This document shows, piece by piece, positions 1 to 5,490 of a stretch of DNA of 8,216 bases; position 1 is the stretch's first letter; every line of letters begins with the position of its first letter. Position numbers and translations under genes: made by a program. The notes beneath the pieces are model-generated. The model was not told where the DNA came from. It did not search any database and worked only from the letters and a program-made list of their open reading frames with translations. Source of the stretch: Actinomycetota bacterium (GTDB lineage: Bacteria > Actinomycetota > Actinomycetes > S36-B12); NCBI GenBank assembly GCA_026392575.1, contig JAPLBU010000416.1, positions 1 through 8,216 on the forward strand, read 5' to 3'.

Positions 1-1
1 G

Positions 2-682
2 GAGCACCCGCAGCGCGGGGCGATCGGGCCGGCGTCGTTCATCCCCGTCGCCGAGAAGTCCGGGCTGATCAAGGAGATCGGCGACTGGGTGTTCAGCGAG
101 GTTCTCTCGATGACGGTCAAGACCCGGCTTCTCGTGCCGGACTTCGAGATCGGCTTCAACATGTCACCGGTCGAGGTGGCCGACGACGCTGGACTGCACG
201 ACCGCCGGCTCCAGTTGATGCGCGACCAGGACGTTCCCGGCTCCGCCCTCGTCGTCGAGATCACCGAGGGATTGCTGCTCGACAGGAGCGAGACCGTCAT
301 CACGAATCTGGATGCCTATCGAACTGCCGGAATCCAACTTGCCATCGATGACTTCGGCACCGGCTACTCCTCTCTCGCCTACCTCCAGGGACTCGATGTC
401 GATTACCTGAAGATCGATCAGTCATTCGTCAATGGGATAACGGCGAGCGGCGAGAACCTCGCGTTGTGCGAAGCCATCATCGAGATGGCCCACAAACTCG
501 GCTTGCGGGTCATTGCCGAGGGCATCGAGACGGAGCCCCAGCGGGATCTGCTCGCGGCCGCCTCCTGCGACTTCGGCCAGGGCTACCTGCTGTCACGGCC
601 CGTGGCGGCCGACGCCTTCCTGTCGCTGCTCCAGAGCAACACGCACGCCACCGAGCCGGAATCGCCTGATTTGCCCGCCTGA
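2..682 (+). CDS. EAL-domain cyclic-di-GMP phosphodiesterase, C-terminal part (5' end outside window)
   Basis: The frame is open from the window edge to a TGA at 680-682, giving about 226 residues of an EAL domain. EAL proteins hydrolyse the second messenger cyclic-di-GMP to linear pGpG. Visible family blocks in order are FIPVAEKSG, FNMSP (metal-binding Asn), EITE (metal-binding Glu), the loop-6 block DDFGTGYSSLAYL with both metal aspartates, LKIDQSFV (catalytic-site Lys), AEGIET (Glu) and GQGYLLSRP at the end. Every catalytic residue I can check is intact, so enzymatic activity is plausible. The ExL motif that names the family, and any sensor or GGDEF domain, lie upstream of the window and cannot be judged. 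A GTG at 89 is only an internal codon, because the homology begins well before it. The tail after the SRP block is about 35 residues and looks unstructured. Confidence 0.93.
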   Translation, partial: EHPQRGAIGPASFIPVAEKSGLIKEIGDWVFSEVLSMTVKTRLLVPDFEIGFNMSPVEVADDAGLHDRRLQLMRDQDVPGSALVVEITEGLLLDRSETVITNLDAYRTAGIQLAIDDFGTGYSSLAYLQGLDVDYLKIDQSFVNGITASGENLALCEAIIEMAHKLGLRVIAEGIETEPQRDLLAAASCDFGQGYLLSRPVAADAFLSLLQSNTHATEPESPDLPA

Positions 683-714
683 TTCCGCCGGTTTGCTAGT
701 TCGCTGTTACGGTT

Positions 715-742
715 GCCAAGCCAGTCCATCCGGCGACTTGGC
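715..742 (+). terminator. weak candidate hairpin after the EAL gene
   Basis: GCCAAG at 715-720 is complementary to CTTGGC at 737-742 with a 16-nt loop, 32 nt after the EAL stop. GGT at 711-713 and ACC at 746-748 could extend the stem across a bulge. There is no T-run afterwards. It may be a terminator or chance. Confidence 0.25.
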
Positions 743-786
743 CTGACCACCGTGCTCCGGCACCCACAGAACGCAGAGGGTTGCCC

Positions 787-1740
787 GTGGCCACTGAGCT
801 CTCCCCCGCCGCCTCGCCCACCACACCGATGGCGACCCACGCACCCGGCCCCCTCTCCCGGACGATCCTCGGCACCTTCGTCGCCGTACCCCTCGCGGCC
901 GTCATCATCGGCGTGCCCATCGCCCTCGTGCACGGCTGGGTGAGCATCCTGGACCTCGTGATGCTGGTCGTCATCTACGTCGTCGGGGTCCACGGCATCA
1001 CCATCGGGTACCACCGGCTCTTCACTCACGACGCCTTCACGACAAGCCGCACGATGCGCGCGATCCTCGCCCTCGCGGGCAGCCTCGCCGTCGAGGGGCG
1101 CGTTGTCGACTGGGTCGCCGACCACAGAAAGCATCACCAGTACTCAGACGCCGACGGCGACCCGCACTCTCCGTGGCAGTACGGCCCAGGAACCTGGGGG
1201 CTGACGCGCGGCTTCATCCACGCACATGTCGGCTGGCTCTTCACGTACACCGGAACCGACACCGCGAAGTATGCGCCCGACCTCATCGCTGACCGCGCGG
1301 TTGATCGCATCTCCCGACTGTGGCCCCTGATCGCGATCATCAGCATGGCCGTTCCCACCGCGATCGGCTACGCGGTCGACGGCTGGGTTGGGGCAGCGCA
1401 GGCCTTCTTCTGGGTGACCCTCGTGCGCATCGCCCTGGTCCACCACATGACGTGGTCGATCAACTCCGTGTGCCACATCTGGGGCAAGCGCCCGTTCGCC
1501 ACCCGTGACCGAAGTGCAAACGTCGCCTGGCTGGCTCCCATCTCGGGGGGCGAGTCGTGGCACAGCTACCACCATGCCGATCCCAGCAGCGCACGTCACG
1601 GGGTCCTGCGCTGGCAACTGGACACGTCAGCCATGGTGATCCGACTCCTTGAGCGCCTTGGGCTCGTGACCGGTGTCAAGTGGCCGACTCCGGAGCGCAT
1701 CGAGCGCAAGCAGGTGAAGACCGCAGACGCAGCCGTCTGA
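787..1740 (+). CDS. fatty acid desaturase (acyl-CoA/acyl-lipid delta-9 type, membrane di-iron enzyme)
   Basis: This 317-residue protein belongs to the membrane-bound desaturase family that introduces a cis double bond into fatty acyl chains using O2 and a di-iron centre. All three histidine boxes are present: HRLFTH at about residues 76-81, HRKHH at 113-117 and WHSYHH with HXXHH at 259-263, plus the family-typical SINSVCH before box three. Hydrophobic stretches near residues 25-70 and 175-215 fit the paired membrane hairpins that present the boxes to the cytoplasm. I chose GTG at 787 because GAGGG at 776-780 stands 6 nt before it; the in-frame TTG at 781 directly abuts that ribosome-binding site and is less likely. 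Length and order match bacterial stearoyl-CoA desaturase-like proteins. Its likely role is control of membrane fluidity; redox partner and substrate form (CoA, ACP or lipid) cannot be told. It is a stand-alone gene, with no ferredoxin or reductase neighbour in view. Confidence 0.92.
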   Translation: MATELSPAASPTTPMATHAPGPLSRTILGTFVAVPLAAVIIGVPIALVHGWVSILDLVMLVVIYVVGVHGITIGYHRLFTHDAFTTSRTMRAILALAGSLAVEGRVVDWVADHRKHHQYSDADGDPHSPWQYGPGTWGLTRGFIHAHVGWLFTYTGTDTAKYAPDLIADRAVDRISRLWPLIAIISMAVPTAIGYAVDGWVGAAQAFFWVTLVRIALVHHMTWSINSVCHIWGKRPFATRDRSANVAWLAPISGGESWHSYHHADPSSARHGVLRWQLDTSAMVIRLLERLGLVTGVKWPTPERIERKQVKTADAAV

Positions 1741-1747
1741 CTGCGTC
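1726..1747 (+). terminator. hairpin spanning the desaturase stop codon, possible terminator
   Basis: GACGCAG at 1726-1732 pairs perfectly with CTGCGTC at 1741-1747 around an 8-nt loop that contains the stop codon. The stem is GC-rich but no T-tract follows, so it would be an imperfect intrinsic terminator or merely an RNA 3'-end stabiliser. Confidence 0.35.
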
Positions 1748-1842
1748 AACACGCCCCAACCATTCGTTGTCGACCCACCCCGTCGTGCCTGCAGCCCTGA
1801 GCCACCTTGTGCCCGTACCGTCGAATCCAGACGGGAGCAGGA

Positions 1843-2559
1843 ATGCGAGCGGGACGAATCACGACAGCGGTGGTGGCCGGGCTGATCCTTGTCATCGCAA
1901 CCCCAGCCATCGCAACCCCGGCGACCTCGTCACCTGACGGCCGTGAGCGAGCACTCCCCGCCACTCGCCCCGCGGTCACCGCCGACAGCGCCCTCGCCAC
2001 CCTCGATGTCAAGGGCCGCGCACCAAAGACCGGCTACAGCCGCGACGCCTTCGGCCCGGAGTGGAAGGACGTCGACGGAAACGGCTGCGATACCCGCAAT
2101 GACATCCTGAATCGCGACCTCAAGCGCACGCGAGTGACGGGCGGCTGCGAGGTGCAGTCGGGCGTCCTGTCCCCCGACCCGTACACGGGCCAGACGAATG
2201 TGTACGTCCACGGCCACTCGACCGTCGACATCGACCATGTTGTGTCGCTGTCGGATGCCTGGCAGAAGGGCGCCTTTCGCTGGACGGAGCTTCGTCGCAC
2301 CAGCTTCGCCAACGACCCTCTCAACCTGCTCGCCGTCGACTACTCGGCCAACCGGCAGAAGGGCGACGGGGATGCGGCCACCTGGCTGCCATCGAACCGC
2401 GGCTACTGGTGCCCGTTCACTGGTGCCGTCTGGCTCCTGACCCGGCTAGGGATTCTCTGCCGGACACGTCACTCGCCGGGGATCAGTGCCTCTATATCAG
2501 AAACCTTCTGCACGAGCCTCAGCGAGTCTGGGATTCGTCGGAACCCGAAATGCTCGTAG
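1843..2559 (+). CDS. secreted HNH endonuclease family protein (DUF1524/GmrSD C-domain-like), aberrant C-terminus
   Basis: This is a predicted exported nuclease of 238 residues. ATG at 1843 follows GGGAG at 1833-1837 with 5-nt spacing and starts a Sec signal peptide: basic MRAGR, a hydrophobic core, and AIA at 22-24 as likely cleavage site. An in-frame TTG at 1807 lacks such a signal. The mature part carries the family's typical order: GYSRDAFGPEW, an NGCDTRND block, then IDHVVSLSDAWQKGA with catalytic His132, NDPLNLLAV (Asn157, Asn161) and NRQKGDGDAATWLPSNRGY (Asn170, Lys173), ending at Cys190. Homologues I know then continue with a segment like VAVK..YGLWV and a last Cys. Here residues 191-238 read quite differently, and their final ~30 codons lie antisense to the GNAT gene. 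No other frame restores the expected sequence. I infer that the native 3' end was lost. The HNH core is intact, but Cys190 may lack its disulphide partner and activity is uncertain. It could be a pseudogene. Confidence 0.85.
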   Translation: MRAGRITTAVVAGLILVIATPAIATPATSSPDGRERALPATRPAVTADSALATLDVKGRAPKTGYSRDAFGPEWKDVDGNGCDTRNDILNRDLKRTRVTGGCEVQSGVLSPDPYTGQTNVYVHGHSTVDIDHVVSLSDAWQKGAFRWTELRRTSFANDPLNLLAVDYSANRQKGDGDAATWLPSNRGYWCPFTGAVWLLTRLGILCRTRHSPGISASISETFCTSLSESGIRRNPKCS

Positions 2560-2975
2560 AAAGTCGCGGCCCGATCATCACGCGCGTCTACAACGACGAA
2601 GCGCGCGGCCACCGTCCTCGTCGCGATCGCGATCCTCGTGAGGGCGTCGGCCAGCAGAGCTGCGCCCATTCCCCTGCCCTGCAGGCGGGCATCCAGGGCG
2701 AGTCGAGCGAGCAGGATTGCTGGGATCTCCGACGGACTGCCATGGCCAACACTGGACGGCAGTGTTGAGCGGACTAATCGATGCCCGGCCAGGCTGTAAT
2801 AGCCAAGAACCTGGTCGACGCGCTGCGACCCAACCCAGACGAACGTGCGGGCCACTCGGCGGGCTTCCGCGCCTGCGGCCTGCTCGCGCAGCCAGATATC
2901 CAACTCGGGCGAACCCGAGTCGAGTGAGTCAACATCGTGACGCTCCATGTCCAGAGCCTCGCTGTGGAAGACCAT
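2469..2975 (-). CDS. GNAT-family acetyltransferase toxin of a TacAT-type toxin-antitoxin module
   Basis: This is a 168-residue single-domain GCN5-related N-acetyltransferase. Known toxins of this class (TacT, AtaT, ItaT) use acetyl-CoA to acetylate the amino group of charged tRNAs and so stop translation. The N-terminal SGSPELDIWLREQA block, the acetyl-CoA loop LQGRGMGAALL (residues 98-108, pattern Q-G-R-G-M-G) and the FYEHFGF block with Tyr140, at the position of the TacT catalytic tyrosine, are all present. The C-terminal strand ends SLRLVQKV. Full length and an intact active site suggest a functional toxin. Its ATG lies 2 nt after the stop codon of the antitoxin gene, so the two are surely co-transcribed and probably translationally coupled. 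The 3' end overlaps, on the opposite strand, the altered tail of the secreted HNH gene. Target tRNA is not predictable from sequence. Confidence 0.92.
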   Translation of the reverse strand: MVFHSEALDMERHDVDSLDSGSPELDIWLREQAAGAEARRVARTFVWVGSQRVDQVLGYYSLAGHRLVRSTLPSSVGHGSPSEIPAILLARLALDARLQGRGMGAALLADALTRIAIATRTVAARFVVVDARDDRAATFYEHFGFRRIPDSLRLVQKVSDIEALIPGE

Positions 2976-2977
2976 GT

Positions 2978-3250
2978 TCAGCGGCGTGGCGGATTCGGCG
3001 CACGTCCGAGAGCCCGCGCCAGTGCCGGGTTGGGCTCGGCGGGGCTATCCAAGCTGGCCAGCAGATCGTCGAAGAAGTCAGCGGGCACGAGTGTCTGGAG
3101 TTCGTACTCGGCGAGCACCCGAGCGGTGCGCTCCTCAACGGCCGACCGCACGAAGTCACTGACCGGAACCTGCGCAAGCGCCGCGGCCCGTTCAAGCCGA
3201 GCCTTGCTGTCGGGGTGTACCCGGACCTCAAGCCGTGATGTGACTGCCAT
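2978..3250 (-). CDS. DUF1778 (TacA-like) ribbon-helix-helix antitoxin
   Basis: This is a 90-residue antitoxin and the first gene of the module. Residues 6-13 (RLEVRVHP) form the DNA-binding beta strand, and SKARLERAAALAQVPVSDFVRSAVEERT the two helices of a ribbon-helix-helix dimer. Residues 55-84 (VPADFFDDLLASLDSP, then PNPALARAL) match the C-terminal toxin-wrapping segment of DUF1778 proteins, which blocks the acetyl-CoA pocket of the GNAT partner. The ATG at 3250 is preceded by AAGGGA (3260-3255) with a short spacer. The toxin follows after 2 nt. Autoregulation is expected for the family, and a strong dyad lies over the promoter immediately upstream. Confidence 0.93.
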   Translation of the reverse strand: MAVTSRLEVRVHPDSKARLERAAALAQVPVSDFVRSAVEERTARVLAEYELQTLVPADFFDDLLASLDSPAEPNPALARALGRAPNPPRR

Positions 3251-3263
3251 GGGATCCCTTCTG

Positions 3264-3287
3264 ATGTACGGACAATTGTACGTACAT
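3264..3287. promoter_or_regulatory. near-perfect 24-bp dyad, operator of the toxin-antitoxin module
   Basis: ATGTACG at 3264-3270 and CGTACAT at 3281-3287 form inverted arms around a central ACAATTGT palindrome at 3272-3279 with the same centre (3275.5). Eleven of twelve base pairs are symmetric; only 3271/3280 break the symmetry. GTAC-type half-sites recur within it. It is 14 bp upstream of the antitoxin ATG and covers the -10 element, the expected place for a ribbon-helix-helix repressor site. Confidence 0.8.
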
Positions 3288-3303
3288 GCTTACCCTTCGT
3301 CAA
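3275..3303 (-). promoter_or_regulatory. sigma-70-like promoter of the toxin-antitoxin operon
   Basis: Read on the minus strand, TTGACG (3303-3298, 5/6 match to TTGACA) is followed after exactly 17 nt by TACAAT (3280-3275, 5/6 match to TATAAT). The predicted start is near 3268, giving a leader of about 18 nt with the ribosome-binding site AAGGGA. The -10 lies in the centre of the operator dyad, so bound antitoxin would exclude RNA polymerase. Confidence 0.75.
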
Positions 3304-3330
3304 GGGCGGGTACGGGAACCCCGCGGCTCC

Positions 3331-3336
3331 TACGCT
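3331..3336 (+). promoter_or_regulatory. TANNNT -10 element of the S4-protein gene, likely leaderless start
   Basis: TACGCT ends exactly 6 nt before the ATG at 3343, the geometry of actinobacterial leaderless promoters in which transcription begins at the start codon. No clear -35 and only a poor ribosome-binding site (GCGGG) are seen. Confidence 0.5.
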
Positions 3337-3342
3337 GCGGGT

Positions 3343-3723
3343 ATGGCTGCCACCCCGGAATCGACGAGCGTCCGTCTGGACGCCTGGGTCTGGGCCGTCC
3401 GCATCTATCCGACGAGGTCGGCAGCGAGCACCGCGTGCAAGGCCGGGCATGTGCGGATCAACGGAGTAGGTGCCAAGGCCGCCCATCCGGTGCGCCTCGG
3501 CGACACGGTGCGGGCCCGCACGATCGGCGGCGAGCGCACGGTCATCGTCACCGGCCTGATCGCCAAGCGGGTGAGCGCGACGATTGCTGTGCAGCAGTAC
3601 GACGACCGGACTCCCCCACCGCCGCCCAAAGGCGAGGCGCCCGCTCCGGTCGTGCGCGAACGCGGCGCTGGCCGGCCAACGAAGCGCGACCGCCGCCAGG
3701 TCGAGCGGCTGCGCGGACGCTAG
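3343..3723 (+). CDS. hslR: S4-domain RNA-binding protein, Hsp15/HslR-like
   Basis: This is a 126-residue basic protein. Residues 11-58 form an S4 RNA-binding fold (RLDAWVWAVRIYPTRS, then CKAGHVRINGVGAKAAHPVRLGD), and the C-terminus carries GRPTKRDRRQVERLRG (110-125), a tail shared with Hsp15-like proteins. E. coli Hsp15 binds free 50S subunits that still hold a nascent chain on tRNA and helps recycle them; the same role is inferred here, not shown. A proline run (PPPPP near 91-95) separates core and tail. I chose ATG at 3343 because the S4 homology starts just after it and a TANNNT element sits 6 nt upstream. The longer in-frame ATG at 3286 lies inside the toxin-antitoxin operator and adds residues of no family resemblance. 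The gene is head-to-head with the antitoxin and 120 bp ahead of the ABC-F gene. Confidence 0.85.
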   Translation: MAATPESTSVRLDAWVWAVRIYPTRSAASTACKAGHVRINGVGAKAAHPVRLGDTVRARTIGGERTVIVTGLIAKRVSATIAVQQYDDRTPPPPPKGEAPAPVVRERGAGRPTKRDRRQVERLRGR

Positions 3724-3817
3724 TCGGCGAGCATTCCATCAATCACCAGGTCGTGCCACGCGCCTGATCGTCTCGCTCAACTCCGTCAACGGGCTGCGGG
3801 GTAGCCACTCGAGCGCG

Positions 3818-3846
3818 CATGGGTGGCACGAGATGATGCACCCATG
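3818..3846 (+). promoter_or_regulatory. 8-bp inverted repeat covering the ABC-F start codon
   Basis: CATGGGTG at 3818-3825 is the exact reverse complement of CACCCATG at 3839-3846, with a 13-nt spacer; the right arm contains the ATG. In RNA this could hide the start codon, with the only SD-like GAG in the loop; in DNA it could be a protein site. The role is inferred and an 8-bp match may be chance. Confidence 0.35.
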
Positions 3847-5490
3847 AGCGCAACCGTGCAGGCCAAGGGCGTGTCGGCCGGCCACGGAGATCGCGAACTG
3901 TTCGCCGGCCTCGACCTCGTCGTCGCACCCGGCGATGTCATCGGGCTGGTCGGCCCGAACGGTGCCGGCAAGACGACGCTGCTTCGCATGCTCGCCGGCG
4001 TGCGCGCGCCGGACGCCGGCACGATCACTGTCTCCCCTCCGGCCGCCCACATCGGCTACCTCACGCAGGAGCCCGAGACGGCCGACGACGAGACCGTGCG
4101 CGAACACCTCGCGCGACGCACGGGCGTGCACGATGCCCAGATGGAGTTCGACCGGCAGTCCGCAGCGCTCGCTGAGGATCACGAGCTGGCTGCTGACGCA
4201 TACTCCGCGGCACTCGAGGACTGGCTCGCACTCGGCGCCGCTGACTTCGACGAACGGGTCGCCGAGGTCGTCGATGACATCGGCCTCGATGTCGATCTCG
4301 ATATCCCGATGTCTGCGCTGTCGGGCGGACAGGCCGCCCGCGTCGGTCTCGCGGCGCTGCTTCTCTCGCGTTTCGATGCGTATCTGCTCGACGAGCCGAC
4401 GAACAACCTGGACAACGAGGGTCTGGACCTGCTCGAGGACTTCGTCGATGGCCTGGAGGCGCCCGTCGTCGTCGTGAGCCACGACCGCGAGTTCCTCGCC
4501 CGCACCGTGACGTCGGTCGTCGAGATCGACCGCAGCCTGCAGCGGATCACGACCTACGGCGGCGGCTACGAGGCCTACCTTGACGAGCGATCAGTGGCCC
4601 GCCGTCAGGCCCGCCTTGACTACGAGCAGTACGCGGGCCGCCGCTCGGAGCTCGAGGCGCGGGCGCGCATGCAGCGGGCCTGGATGGAGAAGGGCGTCAA
4701 GAACGCACGCCGCAAGCGCAAGGACAACGACAAGATCGGGCGCAAGTTCCGAAGCGAGGCCACTGAGAAGCAGGCCGCGAAGGCCCGACAGAGCGAGCGC
4801 ATGATCGAGCGGCTCGACGTGGTCGAGGAGCCGCGCAAGGAATGGCAGCTGCAGTTCAGTATCGCCGCAGCACCGCGCTCCGGCGAGGTCGTTGTCGTTG
4901 CGCGCGCCGCCAGCGTCAGCCGTGGCGACTTCACGCTCGGCCCCATCGACGTGCAGTTGACGCTGCGCGACCGGGTGGCTGTCACCGGCCCGAACGGCGC
5001 CGGCAAGACCACCCTGCTCGCGCTCCTGCTCGGTCGCATTCCTCCGACGACCGGGCAGGTGTCCCTCGGCTCAGGGGTTGTCGTCGGCGAGGTCGATCAG
5101 GCTCGAGCACTGTTCGAGGGCGACGATGCCCTCGCCGACGCCTTCTCCCGCGAGGTGCCCGACTGGCCGACCGCCGACGTGCGGACCCTGCTCGCGAAGT
5201 TCGGGATCGGGCCACACCAGGCATTCCGGCCGGCGTCGTCGCTCTCCCCCGGTGAGCGCACCCGGGCGGCGCTCGCGCTGCTGCAGGCGCGCGGCGTGAA
5301 CCTGCTCGTCCTCGACGAGCCTACGAACCATCTCGACCTGCCCGCCATCGAGCAGCTCGAGGAGGCGCTGGAGTCCTTCGACGGCACCGTGCTACTCGTG
5401 ACGCACGACCGGCGCATGCTCGACACCGTGCGACTGACCCGGCGCTGGCATGTCGAGGACGGTCAGGTCACCGAGGTCTCCGCCGGCTGA
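3844..5490 (+). CDS. ABC-F family ribosome-acting ATPase (two fused nucleotide-binding domains, no membrane part)
   Basis: This is a 548-residue soluble protein with two ABC ATPase domains. NBD1 has Walker A GPNGAGKTT (37-45), signature LSGGQ (159-163), Walker B LLDEPTNNLD with Glu184, and switch His213. NBD2 has GPNGAGKTT (382-390), a variant signature LSPGE (467-471), LDEPTNHLD with Glu492, and switch His521. Between them is the charged linker (about 272-324, rich in Arg/Lys, with ARRKRKDNDKIGRKF) that in ABC-F proteins reaches into the ribosomal E/P-site region. No transmembrane segment exists, so it is not a transporter. Family members relieve stalled ribosomes or protect them from antibiotics; which applies here cannot be decided. 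ATG at 3844 fits the NBD1 start. An upstream in-frame GTG at 3823 would add seven residues. The ribosome-binding site is poor (GAG, 11 nt away), and GATGAT six nt before the ATG only partly fits a leaderless -10. The gene converges with the FUSC gene and overlaps its reading frame by 99 bp. Confidence 0.93.
   Translation: MSATVQAKGVSAGHGDRELFAGLDLVVAPGDVIGLVGPNGAGKTTLLRMLAGVRAPDAGTITVSPPAAHIGYLTQEPETADDETVREHLARRTGVHDAQMEFDRQSAALAEDHELAADAYSAALEDWLALGAADFDERVAEVVDDIGLDVDLDIPMSALSGGQAARVGLAALLLSRFDAYLLDEPTNNLDNEGLDLLEDFVDGLEAPVVVVSHDREFLARTVTSVVEIDRSLQRITTYGGGYEAYLDERSVARRQARLDYEQYAGRRSELEARARMQRAWMEKGVKNARRKRKDNDKIGRKFRSEATEKQAAKARQSERMIERLDVVEEPRKEWQLQFSIAAAPRSGEVVVVARAASVSRGDFTLGPIDVQLTLRDRVAVTGPNGAGKTTLLALLLGRIPPTTGQVSLGSGVVVGEVDQARALFEGDDALADAFSREVPDWPTADVRTLLAKFGIGPHQAFRPASSLSPGERTRAALALLQARGVNLLVLDEPTNHLDLPAIEQLEEALESFDGTVLLVTHDRRMLDTVRLTRRWHVEDGQVTEVSAG

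Noticed and set aside
583..1617. Long minus-strand reading frames opposite the EAL end and the desaturase
   Set aside because: They are antisense shadows of well-recognised genes; the composition is typical of high-GC antisense frames, without domains.
2442..2463. CCGGC/GCCGG stem between the nuclease and toxin 3' ends as a terminator
   Set aside because: Only 5 bp with a 12-nt loop and no T-run; expected by chance in GC-rich DNA.
3286..3342. Upstream in-frame ATG at 3286 as start of the S4 protein
   Set aside because: It lies inside the toxin-antitoxin operator, has no ribosome-binding site, and adds residues unlike the family; ATG 3343 fits homology and the TANNNT element.
2411..3342. Direct repeats or att sites flanking the toxin-antitoxin module
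   Set aside because: I compared both borders by eye and found no convincing repeat, tRNA fragment or integrase, so mobility by a defined element is not supported.
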